A stretch of DNA of 64,000 nucleotides, taken from positions 248,001 to 312,000 of the forward strand of contig NZ_CP036269.1 in NCBI RefSeq assembly GCF_007744675.1, read 5' to 3'. A program made the translations under genes and the position numbers. The notes below the pieces were generated by a model that saw only the letters and a list, made by a program, of their open reading frames with translations, was not told where the DNA came from and did no database searches. This DNA is from Gimesia alba. GTDB taxonomy: Bacteria; Planctomycetota; Planctomycetia; Planctomycetales; Planctomycetaceae. Below are positions 31,979-42,249 of the stretch, one piece after another. How positions within the stretch are numbered: position 1 is the stretch's first letter; every line of letters begins with the position of its first letter.

Positions 31979-34900
31979 TTATGGCAGAGGCTGTGAGCTC
32001 CGCAGATAGCTGAACAGGTCACGAACTTCTTTTTCGGAGAGCTTGTCGAGCAGTCCTTCCGGCATTAACGATTTCTTCTGCGGCAGCATTTCGTCAATGT
32101 TATCGCGTTCGATGGTGATACTCTGCCCATCGGCACTGCGGATCACTATGACATTGTTATCCTGATCCGCCAGGAAGCCGTTCACGGTTCGCCCATCCTC
32201 AGTGATGATCAGGAATGTTTCAAAGCCTTCACGGATCTCTGCGGAGGGATTGACAATATTCACGAGCATCCGATTAACATCATCACGTTTGAAGGCGGTC
32301 AAGTCGGGACCAATTTCGCCTCCTTCGCCGAACAGTTTGTGGCATTTACCACAGTTCTTCTGAAAGAGCTTTTCTCCCGCGTAGCGGTCTGGCTCTTCTT
32401 TGCTGTTTTGCAACAGTTTTTGACTGTCGGCGATCTGCTTTTGCATTTGTTCGGTGGTGGCGCCGGCGATCGAACCGAAGTGCTTCGAGATCAGATCTGC
32501 AATGGCCTCATCGCTGTAAACGGTCATCTTTCGCGCCGTTTCGATGGAGACCGTCTCTTTATTGATTTTACCGGCATCGATGGCAGTCAAAAATTCGAGC
32601 GCCCATGGTTTCCGGATCGAAACCAGGGTCTGGGCTGCACTTCGTAAATCGTCAGACATATCCGGATACTGGACACTGACGACTTTGCCGATGGTCGCAT
32701 CCGGGTATTGCTGCAGGGCGTTGATGGAGGCAATCTGCATCTGCAGGTCGCTGGAGTTTTTGATGATATTCAACAGAACGGGTACGCAGGTGGGAACTTT
32801 CACTTCACCCAGGATCTGAATCAGGTCCAGCCGCTTTTGATTGTCGGCTTTGGGATCGGCGACGATCTTGAGTGCCTTGGTGATGGCGGCTTTATCGCCT
32901 TGACGCATTCCCAGAGACATGGATTGCCCGCCGTATTTAGACATTGCCGCGATCAGTTCTTTGGGGAAACTGGTTTTGGAGCGGCCTTTCATTGCCGTCT
33001 CAAAGCCGGACATCAGGATTTCTGCATGCGATTTTTCGGGGGCTAACTCCAGGAGTTTGGCGCAGACCATCAGGTCGTTGCGAGAACCCGTTGAGGCGTA
33101 CCGCCGCATGATGCGTTCCAGGATATATTTTTCGACGATCGGATACTGCCAGACTTCGGCTTTCGAAAAATAAGCCAGTAATGCGTCGCGGTCTTTCTCG
33201 GCTCGCTTTTCCAGTGACCACCAGAGAATCAGCGGCACATGGACGTCATCCAGATCTTCGGATCGACTGAGCAGATTAAAGGCGATTGGCAGCCCGGTTT
33301 CTGCAGGAAGTCGCTTCGATGAACTGGCGAGTTGGCTACGGACCTGCACGTGTGGTTCGGTTAATGCGAGCGCGATCAATTGTTGACCAATTTTCGCAGG
33401 TACCTGATTTTCATCACACAACAATCTGATCGTCCAGGCACGCACGAATGGATCCTGGTGTTGCAGTGCTTTTGCTGCGACAGTTTCATTCAAGCCGCCA
33501 CTCAGATTCAGTGCCCAGAGTGCTTCCAGCGCCGATTGTCCGTCTGAGGAAAACAGTTTTTGTTTCAACGCGGGAATGACGGATGCATCTTTGCGATCGC
33601 CGAACAATCGCAGGGCCTGCTGGCGATACCACTTGTTGGGGTGGTCGAGAACGTCAACTAATTCCAACGAAGATTTCTTGCCCAGATCAAAGGGAGCAAG
33701 GGGTTTCGCATCTTTGGCTGTGAGTCGATAGATGCGGCCGTCTCCTTTTTCGACCTGACCTGCATAGTGCTGGCCGTGGGCGATTTGATGTTCGTACATG
33801 TCACAAAAATAAATCGCGCCATCGGGGCCGACTTTGATGTCGACGGGACGGAACCGTTTGTCGGTTGTCGCTACGGGGCGTTGCAGATCTTCGGTTTGAT
33901 AAGACGAACCGTCCGCAGTGATTTTGCTTTCGACCACGCGACCTTGCAGTGGCTCTACGCCAAACAGATGCCCCCAGTATTTTTTCGGGAGTGTGTCTGC
34001 TTCGTAGATGATGAAGTTGTGTGTGAAGCGGGGAACCTTGGCGTGTTTCATCGCCTGGAAGTAACCGAACGCATAAGGATTGGAAAGCGGGCCGTGCTTG
34101 CCAAAACCTTTCTGGTAGTAGCTGCCTTGCGTGTAGTGAAAGCCGCGTGTGTTTCCACCGTTGTGTCCGGAATAGAGTCGGCCTTTTTTATCAAACTCGA
34201 CGCCGAACGCATTCCCGCCCCCCTCGGCGAAGATTTCGTAAATTTTCTTTTCAGGATGATACCGCCAGATCAACTGGCCCAGCGATTGGATGGCTTCGCT
34301 GTCTTTCTGCCCCGGCTTTTTGACTTTGCCCGAGACCGTACTTCCCTGTGAAGAATAGAGCCATCCATCCGGTCCCCAGCGGAGACTGTTGACGACCGAG
34401 TGGGTATCTTCCATGCCGAAGCCTTCGAGATGCACGACCGGATCGCCGTCTGGAACGTCGTCGTTGTCTTGATCGGGATAGAACAGCAGATAGGGAGGGT
34501 TTAAAACCCAGACGCCGCCACGTCCTTTGACAAACGAAGAGGCAATATTTAAGCCGTCAACGAATGTTTTGTGTTTGTCATATTTGCCATCGCCGTTGGT
34601 ATCTTCGTGAATAGTAATTTTGTCTGCACCCTTTTCATGATGCGGCGGAGGCAGAGGCACTTTATCGTAGACAGAGCGGTGGTGTTTGTCCTTGCTCAAA
34701 ATGCGTAAACCTTCCGGGTATGGATACTGCAAGTAGTTGATAACCCACATCCGGCCGCGTTCGTCGAAATTCTGAAAGATGGGTTGCTTCACAAAAGGTT
34801 CGGCAAGCACCTGTTCGATTTTGAGATCTTCGGGAACCGTGAATTGTTTCAGTGAGTCGGCAGGGTTGAAGAATTCTCCGCCCGTGTTTTTCGGAGGGGG

Positions 34901-34981
34901 CACCGGCGGCGCCGACTGGGCTATGATCAGTGAGGATAAGGTGATTGTGATCGTCGCCAGTAAGAACAATCGCTGGTTCAT
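31979..34981 (-). CDS. PVC-type dehydrogenase with HEAT repeats and cytochrome c
   Basis: 1000 residues. Signal peptide MNQRLFLLATITITLSSLIIAQ. Beta-propeller dehydrogenase region about 45-435 (VPEDLKIEQVLAEPF, VGPDGAIYFCDMYEHQIAHG). HEAT repeats follow to about 850. The heme motif CGKCH lies at 877-881, with LFGEGGEIGPDLTAF and a C-terminal tail ending LFSYLRSSQ. It is the same family as the large protein at 12410 but lacks its SGNH and C-terminal sandwich domains. A periplasmic sugar or alcohol oxidation role is supposed. Confidence 0.9.
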   Translation of the reverse strand: MNQRLFLLATITITLSSLIIAQSAPPVPPPKNTGGEFFNPADSLKQFTVPEDLKIEQVLAEPFVKQPIFQNFDERGRMWVINYLQYPYPEGLRILSKDKHHRSVYDKVPLPPPHHEKGADKITIHEDTNGDGKYDKHKTFVDGLNIASSFVKGRGGVWVLNPPYLLFYPDQDNDDVPDGDPVVHLEGFGMEDTHSVVNSLRWGPDGWLYSSQGSTVSGKVKKPGQKDSEAIQSLGQLIWRYHPEKKIYEIFAEGGGNAFGVEFDKKGRLYSGHNGGNTRGFHYTQGSYYQKGFGKHGPLSNPYAFGYFQAMKHAKVPRFTHNFIIYEADTLPKKYWGHLFGVEPLQGRVVESKITADGSSYQTEDLQRPVATTDKRFRPVDIKVGPDGAIYFCDMYEHQIAHGQHYAGQVEKGDGRIYRLTAKDAKPLAPFDLGKKSSLELVDVLDHPNKWYRQQALRLFGDRKDASVIPALKQKLFSSDGQSALEALWALNLSGGLNETVAAKALQHQDPFVRAWTIRLLCDENQVPAKIGQQLIALALTEPHVQVRSQLASSSKRLPAETGLPIAFNLLSRSEDLDDVHVPLILWWSLEKRAEKDRDALLAYFSKAEVWQYPIVEKYILERIMRRYASTGSRNDLMVCAKLLELAPEKSHAEILMSGFETAMKGRSKTSFPKELIAAMSKYGGQSMSLGMRQGDKAAITKALKIVADPKADNQKRLDLIQILGEVKVPTCVPVLLNIIKNSSDLQMQIASINALQQYPDATIGKVVSVQYPDMSDDLRSAAQTLVSIRKPWALEFLTAIDAGKINKETVSIETARKMTVYSDEAIADLISKHFGSIAGATTEQMQKQIADSQKLLQNSKEEPDRYAGEKLFQKNCGKCHKLFGEGGEIGPDLTAFKRDDVNRMLVNIVNPSAEIREGFETFLIITEDGRTVNGFLADQDNNVIVIRSADGQSITIERDNIDEMLPQKKSLMPEGLLDKLSEKEVRDLFSYLRSSQPLP

Positions 34982-35319
34982 TGTTCTTGATCCTTTATGT
35001 CTATGATTCAGTGAATCTTTTCAGATAACGGGTGGGAATATCGCGTTTTTTTCTGGTGAGCCGATTCCGGTTCATTTTATAAAGTAAACTCAGAATCTTA
35101 CTCTTAGTCTGTAGAGAGCGAGTGGCAAAATCAAGCATCAAGGGCTGATTCCCTGTTGGTTTCTTTGATTGTGTAAGCCTGTATCTTGAGTGCTGAGATA
35201 GAAAATCAGAACTCCACAGTAGATCTCGGCTGCTGCTTTTCTTTACGATGAAGTGACGCGCTTTTCTCAATCCTAAAACGCACTTTTCCACAAATCGTTC
35301 AAAATCAGGACCGTTTCCG
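34982..35319. other. Divergent intergenic region
   Basis: 338 bp between the PVC dehydrogenase (minus) and the SMP-30 gene (plus); promoters for both are expected but I see no clear boxes. Confidence 0.35.
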
Positions 35320-36249
35320 ATGTTTAAACACTCTACGATTCTCCTCGTCATGATTTCTTTCTCTGTCTGTTTGCTCGAAGCCTTTAGTCAGGAGCCGAAG
35401 GCGGAAACGCATCCCGTCCCGCCGACTGTGGCCGAGAATGCGAAGCTGCAGGAAGAGTATGCCGCGAAGGCATTTTTTGAAGGCCCGATCTGGGACCCGG
35501 TGGGTAAGAAGCTGTACTTCACCTCATTTGTTGATAAAGACACTAAAATTTTGCGTCTGGATGAGCGGGGTAAAGCCAGCATCTGGCTGGATCAGACAAA
35601 AGGCATCAATGGAACGTATCTCTCTAACAAGGGACGGATGCTTGGTGCACAGGCCTATGGTCAGCATGTGATGAGCTATGGCTTTGGTGAGTCTGGTCCC
35701 AGTGACACGATCATCGTGGCTCAAAACTCCAAGTGGAATCAGCCGAATGATGTTTGTCAAACGCCGAACGGAAACATTTATTTTACGGACCCCGATTTCA
35801 AAAATCGCAAAACGAGTGCCGTGTACGTCAAGACGACTGATGGGGACGTTAAGAAAATCATCACTGACATGCCGGTGCCCAACGGCGTGATCGCCGCCAA
35901 TGATGGAAAGACACTCTACGTGGGTGATAGTCACGAAAAACTCTGGCGGAGTTACCCGACCAAGGAAGATGGCACAGTTGGAGCAGGCAAGATCTTTTTC
36001 AATCCCGATACTGAGCGAAAGGATTCCCCGGATGGAATGAGTATCGACGAGAAAGGGAATCTGTATCTGTCAGGGCGGGGAGGTGTCTGGGTTGCCAGCC
36101 CGGCAGGGAAGTCGCTCGGTTTAATCCCGATCCCGGAATTTTGTTCGAACGTGACGTTTGGGGGAGTGGATGGCAAGACCTTGTATTTTACTTGTGCAAA
36201 TAAAGTTTACAGTTTGCAGATGAATGTGAAAGGCGGGCAGTTTCGCTGA
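35320..36249 (+). CDS. Secreted SMP-30/gluconolactonase-like protein
   Basis: 309 residues. Signal peptide to about residue 24 (LLEAFSQEP). Six-bladed propeller motifs: EGPIWDPVGKKLYFT, KWNQPNDVCQTPNGNIYFTDP, MPVPNGVIAANDGKTLYVGDS and DSPDGMSIDEKGNLYLSG, with the Glu, Asn and Asp metal ligands of the SMP-30 fold. Likely a lactonase for aldonolactones. A secreted lactonase next to a PVC sugar dehydrogenase on the opposite strand would make a sensible pair (inference). Confidence 0.9.
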   Translation: MFKHSTILLVMISFSVCLLEAFSQEPKAETHPVPPTVAENAKLQEEYAAKAFFEGPIWDPVGKKLYFTSFVDKDTKILRLDERGKASIWLDQTKGINGTYLSNKGRMLGAQAYGQHVMSYGFGESGPSDTIIVAQNSKWNQPNDVCQTPNGNIYFTDPDFKNRKTSAVYVKTTDGDVKKIITDMPVPNGVIAANDGKTLYVGDSHEKLWRSYPTKEDGTVGAGKIFFNPDTERKDSPDGMSIDEKGNLYLSGRGGVWVASPAGKSLGLIPIPEFCSNVTFGGVDGKTLYFTCANKVYSLQMNVKGGQFR

Positions 36250-36271
36250 TCGAGCTGGCTTCAATGAAACG

Positions 36272-36309
36272 AAAACAGGCGATGTCCGTTTGAAGACATC
36301 GCCTGTTTT
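36272..36309. terminator. Bidirectional terminator between SMP-30 gene and pilT
   Basis: AAAACAGGCGATGTC (36272-36286) pairs perfectly with GACATCGCCTGTTTT (36295-36309). Confidence 0.9.
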
Positions 36310-36334
36310 ATTTGTTGATCGGGGAAGACGCGGC

Positions 36335-37489
36335 TTACAGAATGGCGGCGCCTTTGACGTCGATTCCCTTCAGGGTCATCTTCAATTCTTCCACGTTCGG
36401 TGAAATTTCGAAGGCATCGGCCCGACTGATAAATTCCTGGTCGATGAACCCTTTTAAGCTGTCGTTAAACTGCTGCATGCCTTCGTCCTTACCGATCCGG
36501 ATGGCGGCGGCCAGTTTTTCATCCTGTTCTTCCAGGACCAGTTTTCGCACGGTGGGATTGAAGGTCATAATTTCCACAATCGGCACACGGCCCGGTGCAT
36601 CGACAATGGTCTTTAACAGTTTTTGTGCAACGATGGCACGCATGTTAAATGCCAAACTGCCTCGCAGTGCTTTATGCATATCCTGCGGGAACAGGTCGAG
36701 AATACGGCCGATACAACTGGGAGCGTTGGATGCGTGAATTGTTCCAAACACAAGGTGCCCTGTTTCCGCAGCGTGGATCGCTGTCGAGAATGTTTCCATG
36801 TCACGCATTTCGCCCACCAGCATGATGTCGGGGTCTTGACGTACGGCATGTTTCATCGCGATTTCAAAGTCTTTCACATCAATGCCGACTTCGCGTTGAT
36901 TGATCAGACATTTATTCTGTGTGTATACGAATTCGATCGGGTCTTCAATGGTCAGAATGTGTTTGCGATAGTTGTCGTTGACCCAGTTCAACATCGAAGC
37001 AATTGTTGTACTTTTACCACTACCGGTCACCCCGGCCAAGAGCACCATCCCCTGGTCGAACTTACAAAGCGATTCCATCACGGGAGGCAGGTACAGCCCT
37101 TCAAAGTTGGGAATCGAGCGTTCGATTTTACGGGAGACCATACCCGGAAAGCCCAGCTGGATGAATAAGTTCACACGGAAACGCCAGGCTTCACCCTCAT
37201 GTTCAACCACATAAGAAAAGTCGGCTCCCCCTTCATCAACGAAAATTTTCTTGTTTCGCTCATCCATCATCGGATCAAACAAGGCCATCATCTGATCCCG
37301 GTCAATGGGGGGCATCTGCAGTTCGCGCAGAGTTCCTTTCACACGCAGGATGGGTGCCTTGCCGACCTGCATATGCAAGTCGGAGCCGCCATGTTTGATT
37401 AACTGACGGAAGACTTTGTCGACCTCATTTTCAGCACGACCTGTGATCGGTGAAATGTCTTTTGCTTTCGCAGGAACGGTAGTCGCCAT
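36335..37489 (-). CDS. pilT: Twitching motility ATPase PilT
   Basis: 384 residues from ATG 37489 (GGAG, 7-nt spacing); the open frame begins two codons earlier at a TTG. Motifs: SDLHMQVGKAPILRV, Walker A GVTGSGKST, IEDPIEFVY, Walker B QDPDIMLVGEMRDMET, HASNA and FDLFPQ-type helix (ILDLFPQDM). It retracts type IV pili. Together with the GspE/PilB-like ATPase and the many pseudopilins in this window it implies an active pilus or secretion machine, though its own operon neighbours are unrelated. Confidence 0.95.
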   Translation of the reverse strand: MATTVPAKAKDISPITGRAENEVDKVFRQLIKHGGSDLHMQVGKAPILRVKGTLRELQMPPIDRDQMMALFDPMMDERNKKIFVDEGGADFSYVVEHEGEAWRFRVNLFIQLGFPGMVSRKIERSIPNFEGLYLPPVMESLCKFDQGMVLLAGVTGSGKSTTIASMLNWVNDNYRKHILTIEDPIEFVYTQNKCLINQREVGIDVKDFEIAMKHAVRQDPDIMLVGEMRDMETFSTAIHAAETGHLVFGTIHASNAPSCIGRILDLFPQDMHKALRGSLAFNMRAIVAQKLLKTIVDAPGRVPIVEIMTFNPTVRKLVLEEQDEKLAAAIRIGKDEGMQQFNDSLKGFIDQEFISRADAFEISPNVEELKMTLKGIDVKGAAIL

Positions 37490-37725
37490 TAACAAACTCC
37501 ACTTATCAAATAATCTGTTCGGCTACACGATCCTGTAGCTGAGTAGAAATGAAATGCTGACTGGATTCAGGGAAGGAACCCACGCGGATTGCCTCGCTGC
37601 CTCAATTGGTCTCAATTCGACCGATACTACTATTTTGATTACTCTGGAAGAACATGCAAGGCCCTTTTGACACGATAGGGGTAAATTTGTCACTCTTGGG
37701 ATGTATCAGGTCTGGTTGTGTTATT

Positions 37726-38523
37726 CTATTGTCCCGGAGTCAGAGAAACCGTACTTTTGAAACGAATGGGAATGCCGCGTTCTGCTAAATAGTGTTTTGT
37801 TTCATCAACGGGATGAGTGCCATAATGAAAGATGCTGGCTGCTAACGCAGCGCTGGCTTTGCCTTCTGTCAGCACTTGATACAAGTGTTCGGGGCAGCCG
37901 GCACCACCACTGGCGACGACAGGGATCGTGACGGCTTCAGCGACGGCTTTCGTCATCGGCAGGTCGTAGCCATCTTTGGTGCCGTCGGCATCCATGGATG
38001 TCAAAACGATTTCTCCTGCGCCCAGATCTTCTACTTTTTGAGCCCATTCGATTGCCTGCAGGCCGGTAGGAACACGCCCGCCATTAACGTGCACTTCCCA
38101 GAATTCTGTTCCGTCTTTTTGAACCCGCTTGGGATCGATATTCACAACGATACATTGACTACCGAATCGTAAAGCAGCTTCCCGGATCAATTCTGGATCT
38201 TTGACTGCGGAAGAATTGATCGAGACCTTATCACAGCCGGCATTTAACAAGGCGCGAATATCTTCCAGGGTTCGAATGCCACCGCCAACGGTAAGAGGCA
38301 TGAAAATCACTTCAGATGTCCGCCGAACAATATCCAGAATGATTTCGCGTTCTTCGTGGCTGGCGGTGATATCCAGGAAAACCAGTTCGTCAGCGCCCTG
38401 TTCTTCATACCGCGCAGCAACTTCAACCGGGTCTCCTGCATCCTGCAGATTTACAAAATTAACCCCTTTAACAACCCGGCCTGCATGGACATCAAGGCAG
38501 GGAATGATTCGTTTTGCCAGCAT
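37726..38523 (-). CDS. hisF: Imidazole glycerol phosphate synthase, cyclase subunit
   Basis: 265 residues. The TIM barrel begins [23 protein letters not shown], with the catalytic Asp in CLDV and the second in NIDPKR. Other motifs: [50 protein letters not shown] and VVASGGAG. It uses ammonia from HisH to make imidazole glycerol phosphate and AICAR in histidine synthesis. hisH is not adjacent. Confidence 0.97.
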   Translation of the reverse strand: MLAKRIIPCLDVHAGRVVKGVNFVNLQDAGDPVEVAARYEEQGADELVFLDITASHEEREIILDIVRRTSEVIFMPLTVGGGIRTLEDIRALLNAGCDKVSINSSAVKDPELIREAALRFGSQCIVVNIDPKRVQKDGTEFWEVHVNGGRVPTGLQAIEWAQKVEDLGAGEIVLTSMDADGTKDGYDLPMTKAVAEAVTIPVVASGGAGCPEHLYQVLTEGKASAALAASIFHYGTHPVDETKHYLAERGIPIRFKSTVSLTPGQ

Positions 38524-38929
38524 TAATAATAACCTCAGAGTTGATACAGAGAGTGACTACGCTCCATCAGATTTGAAAATCCAGCGTAGAGATAAAGTAT
38601 AACTTCCCAGGTACGTAGATTAAACCTAGGCTCTACCGATTGATTACATTCAAGCCCTAAAGTATCTGGAGTAAATGACATAAGTGGGCCAGACGGGTGT
38701 AGGATGAGTAGTAGATTTCTGTCACTGCCTTTTGTGGTAAATGAAGAAACCTTTCAAAATGCCAGTGACCAATATTGACTAGCATAACGGGCCGAATAGA
38801 CTTAAGTTAAGTTGGTTTATAATTAGCGAGGTCGTTATTTAATAATTTTTAGTATTAGCATTACTGATTTATTGAGATCATAAGAGACGTTCTTCCTAGA
38901 TATTTAATATGGACGATTAGGATGTGAGC
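38524..38929. other. Intergenic region before the DUF1559 array
   Basis: 406 bp. A perfect TATAAT (38818-38823) on the plus strand lies about 107 bp before the first array gene, without an obvious -35. No gene. Confidence 0.4.
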
Positions 38930-39919
38930 ATGAACCGAAAATTTCACATGCACAAGCTTGGTTTTACGTTGATCGAGTTGCTCGTGGTGATTGCCATCAT
39001 CGCGATTCTGATCGCACTCTTATTACCTGCAGTCCAACAGGCGCGTGAAGCCGCCAGAAGATCTACGTGTAAGAACAACCTGAAACAAATTGGATTGGCC
39101 TTGCATAACTATCATGACACACATCGCGTATTCCCCTATGCAACTGCCAATCCCGGCAACTGCGTTCCCAGTTCTTCAACGATCACAATCACAAACCATA
39201 CCGGCTGGCTGTACCTGTTGCCCTTTATGGATCAGGCTCCTTTGTATAACCAGTTCAATTTCAGTGCTGCGACCGGAGACCATAATAAAAGCCCCAATCC
39301 ACTTGCAGGTGGAGGAGCAGTGGCGAGTGGAAATGCCGTTTTAGGTACCAATCTGATTCCAATTCTGTATTGCCCTTCGGATGATGGTGGTGCCACGTAT
39401 GCCTCTGCCAGTTCAAATTATGGAACCGGGGCTGCCAACTCCGCAAGAACCAGCTATGGGTTTAGCGTGAGCATCGGCGAATTCTGGGGAGGTGGTTGTA
39501 CTTACTGGACCAATGAAAGCAAAACGAATCGTGCGATGTTTGGTACGAACTCGAATTGTCAAATTCGTGATGTCAAAGATGGGATGAGTAATTCAGTCGC
39601 TGTTGCCGAAACCACTCTGGATGTTGACGATGGTGAATGTCAGTCATGGGCTGCTTCTTCACACGTCGGCATGGGGACCAATTTAAAATCCAGCCGGGGA
39701 ATCAATGAATTTCGCTGCTGTACCTGGAGGACTCCTCCTATGGCGCAATTTCAACCAGGTCGTCTCGGAGAATGGGGAGACCCGGGCAGCACACATACCG
39801 GTGGAATGCATGTTCTGATGGGCGATGGCGCTGTGCGTTTCATCAGCGAAAATATTGATACAACGACCCGAAATAACCTGGCTAATATTTCTGATGGAAA
39901 TCCGCTCGGCGAGTTTTAG
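38930..39919 (+). CDS. DUF1559 pseudopilin-like protein, array member 1
   Basis: 329 residues from ATG 38930 (AGGA, 7-nt spacing; a GTG two codons earlier is too close). Prepilin motif [40 protein letters not shown], and the C-terminal [19 protein letters not shown]; ends NPLGEF. Very similar to the next gene over most of its length, including the [20 protein letters not shown] block and [14 protein letters not shown], so they are a tandem duplication. No lipoprotein gene lies directly after it. Confidence 0.92.
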   Translation: MNRKFHMHKLGFTLIELLVVIAIIAILIALLLPAVQQAREAARRSTCKNNLKQIGLALHNYHDTHRVFPYATANPGNCVPSSSTITITNHTGWLYLLPFMDQAPLYNQFNFSAATGDHNKSPNPLAGGGAVASGNAVLGTNLIPILYCPSDDGGATYASASSNYGTGAANSARTSYGFSVSIGEFWGGGCTYWTNESKTNRAMFGTNSNCQIRDVKDGMSNSVAVAETTLDVDDGECQSWAASSHVGMGTNLKSSRGINEFRCCTWRTPPMAQFQPGRLGEWGDPGSTHTGGMHVLMGDGAVRFISENIDTTTRNNLANISDGNPLGEF

Positions 39920-40045
39920 GTAAAGAGATAAAAGACTGCGAATTTCTGATTACGTACTTATAAATCATTTCTGTTTATTGAAGGGAACGAAAACAGCCTC
40001 ACAAGAATTCCCTTTTCTGTGTTTTATTTTCTTAGGAGATACAAG

Positions 40046-41029
40046 ATGAAGCCTAATGCAAAAATGCGTGGTTTCACACTGATTGAACTTTTGGTTGTAA
40101 TAGCCATCATCGCAATTTTGATTGCGCTATTACTTCCTGCAGTCCAACAGGCGCGTGAAGCGGCCAGAAGGTCCACATGTAAGAACAACCTGAAGCAGGT
40201 GGGTCTGGCGTTACACAACTATCATGACACACATCGTGTGTTCCCTTATGCGACAGCTAATCCAGGCACCTGTAATCCGGGCACGGGTACTGTCATTACC
40301 AACCACACTGGTTGGCTTTATCTGCTACCATTTCTGGACCAGGCACCACTTTACAATCAGTATAATTTCAGTGCTGCTTCCGGAGACCGCAGAGATGGTT
40401 CTGTTACTAATCCGCTGGCCGGTGGGGGAGCAGTCGCGAGTGGAAATGCCGTTTTAGGTACCAACATTATTACCGTTCTGATTTGCCCCTCAGATGACGG
40501 TGGCGCACAATATGGCCCTGCCAGCACTGCATATGGAACGGGTGCAGCGAACTCAGCCCGAACCAGTTATGGCTTTAGTGTGACCAACGCGCACGATACC
40601 GGAGGGTGTAATTATTGGACCCAGGAAGGCAAAACCACACGTGCCATGTTTGGCTTGAACTCAAAATGTCAAATTCGAGATGTCAAGGATGGCACAAGCA
40701 ATTCCGTCGCCGTGGCGGAAACCACTCTGGATGTTGACGATGGTGAATGCCAGTCATGGGCAGCAGCCTCGCATGTCGGGCTGGGTACCAATTTAAAATC
40801 CAGCCGGGGAATCAACGAATTTCGTTGTTGTACCTGGAGATCTCCACCAATGGCGCAATATCAACCAGGTCGTCTCGGAGAATGGGGTGACCCGGGCAGT
40901 ACGCACACGGGCGGAATGCATGTCTTAATGGGTGATGGAGCTGTGCGATTCATCAGCGAAAATATTGACACAACCACTCGGAACAATCTTGCCAATATTG
41001 CAGATGGAAATACGATTGGTGAGTTCTAA
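40046..41029 (+). CDS. DUF1559 pseudopilin-like protein, array member 2
   Basis: 327 residues from ATG 40046 with AGGAG at 7-nt spacing. Near-duplicate of array member 1: same NPGTCNPG-type region, same [16 protein letters not shown] and [18 protein letters not shown] blocks, same end IGEF. A hairpin and a lipoprotein gene follow, so this copy leads a two-gene unit. Confidence 0.92.
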   Translation: MKPNAKMRGFTLIELLVVIAIIAILIALLLPAVQQAREAARRSTCKNNLKQVGLALHNYHDTHRVFPYATANPGTCNPGTGTVITNHTGWLYLLPFLDQAPLYNQYNFSAASGDRRDGSVTNPLAGGGAVASGNAVLGTNIITVLICPSDDGGAQYGPASTAYGTGAANSARTSYGFSVTNAHDTGGCNYWTQEGKTTRAMFGLNSKCQIRDVKDGTSNSVAVAETTLDVDDGECQSWAAASHVGLGTNLKSSRGINEFRCCTWRSPPMAQYQPGRLGEWGDPGSTHTGGMHVLMGDGAVRFISENIDTTTRNNLANIADGNTIGEF

Positions 41030-41050
41030 ATCTGACTGTATTGACCTCTG

Positions 41051-41085
41051 TCTCCTTCCTGTCAGAAAATAAGGCAGGAAGGAGA
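41051..41085 (+). terminator. Strong hairpin after array member 2
   Basis: TCTCCTTCCTG (41051-41061) pairs perfectly with CAGGAAGGAGA (41075-41085). Only a weak T tract follows, so partial read-through into the lipoprotein gene is likely. Confidence 0.6.
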
Positions 41086-41207
41086 TACGTTTCTTATCGG
41101 TATTTTCTCCAACCCTAAAAATGCGCTAGTTGCTGCCTCCTTTCTTTGCAGCGGGTTGAATCAGGAAGAAGCCATTCTCTTCAGGTGTTTTTTGAAAGTA
41201 TAAGTAG

Positions 41208-41666
41208 ATGCTGAAATGGAATAAACAATTCATCATTATTGCATTGATGGTAGGTCTGGTGACCGGTTGTGGAGGAAGTGCATCAGAAGTTCCTGATGAA
41301 TTGATTCCTGTTACCGGAACGGTCAAGCTGGACGGAAAACCCACCGCCAATATTACCGTCGTTTTTAATCCAGGGAAAAAAACCGCAGGCACTGGCGGTT
41401 ATGGGGTCACCGATAGTGAAGGGAAGTATTCAGTTACGCACCGGAGCAACAAACCCGGAATTGAACCGGGCGAATACATCGTCACATTTTCTAAGATGGG
41501 GCTTCCCGATGGGAGTCCGATCCCGGAGGGCAAAGATGCTGCCGACGTGGGAGCAGTCCAGTTGCTTCCGGAGAAGTATACCAATCCCAATCGTGAAATG
41601 AATCTTACGATGGCAACGGTCAAAGCTCCCAGTGCTCAACTTGATTTTGAAATCACCTCGAAATAA
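41208..41666 (+). CDS. Lipoprotein, carboxypeptidase-regulatory/Ig-like fold
   Basis: 152 residues. Lipobox LVTGCGG with acylated Cys21. The mature part (IPVTGTVKLDGKPTANITVVFNP, GYGVTDSEGKYSVTH, PGEYIVTFSKMG) is a single transthyretin-like beta-sandwich typical of lipoproteins next to DUF1559 genes. It is homologous to the lipoprotein at 43385 (shared DG-x-P, AADVGAV-x-LP). Probably anchored in a membrane and exposed to the periplasm; role unknown. Confidence 0.85.
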   Translation: MLKWNKQFIIIALMVGLVTGCGGSASEVPDELIPVTGTVKLDGKPTANITVVFNPGKKTAGTGGYGVTDSEGKYSVTHRSNKPGIEPGEYIVTFSKMGLPDGSPIPEGKDAADVGAVQLLPEKYTNPNREMNLTMATVKAPSAQLDFEITSK

Positions 41667-41738
41667 TCTGCTGGAAGCACCCAGAATTCGGGCCTCTGTT
41701 ACATGATTTGAATATGACTGCACTGGTCCCTGGAAGGA

Positions 41739-41768
41739 GGGCAGGCCATCAAAAGGCCTGCCCTTTTT
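41739..41768 (+). terminator. Terminator of the first lipoprotein unit
   Basis: GGGCAGGCC (41739-41747) pairs with GGCCTGCCC (41755-41763), then T5. Confidence 0.9.
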
Positions 41769-41942
41769 ACGTTGATAGATCTTCGTCAGTCTCTAGAAAG
41801 TGGGTTTCCTCAAGGAAGACAGACTTCCATCAGATCTCCATTTTGGTTCGACAGATTGGGTGATATGCCTCAAAGGAAAATGGGAGTTTAACAGGCAGAA
41901 ATAGGAATATTCATTTAAAATTAACGATCTTCATTAATTATG

Positions 41943-41972
41943 TTGACAAATAAGAAGTTTCATCTACATAAT
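41943..41972 (+). promoter_or_regulatory. Promoter of array member 3
   Basis: TTGACA (41943-41948), 18-bp spacer, CATAAT (41967-41972). The start near 41979 gives a long leader of about 270 nt before the ATG at 42250. TTGACAAAT recurs in the two minus-strand units. Confidence 0.55.
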
Positions 41973-42249
41973 TGGAGATGTTGAGTATTATCAACGCGCT
42001 TTTCACCCTGTCTAATGCTGAATTACTTAGTAAGTCTAGATATCTAATTGTTTGTGTTTGATTCAAATCCCACAAATTCTACGTGGGTGGCACTAACGAA
42101 TTTAGACTGTGTCTTTGAAATAGATTCTTAATTATTTTTCAAGCTGTTCATTTTAAGATCATTTCAAAAGCTCGTTTTCTTTTGTTTGAGCCAAAACACG
42201 TTTGAGTAATTTTATTTCATTTCTTTCTTATTTTTTCCGGAGGTGGAAA

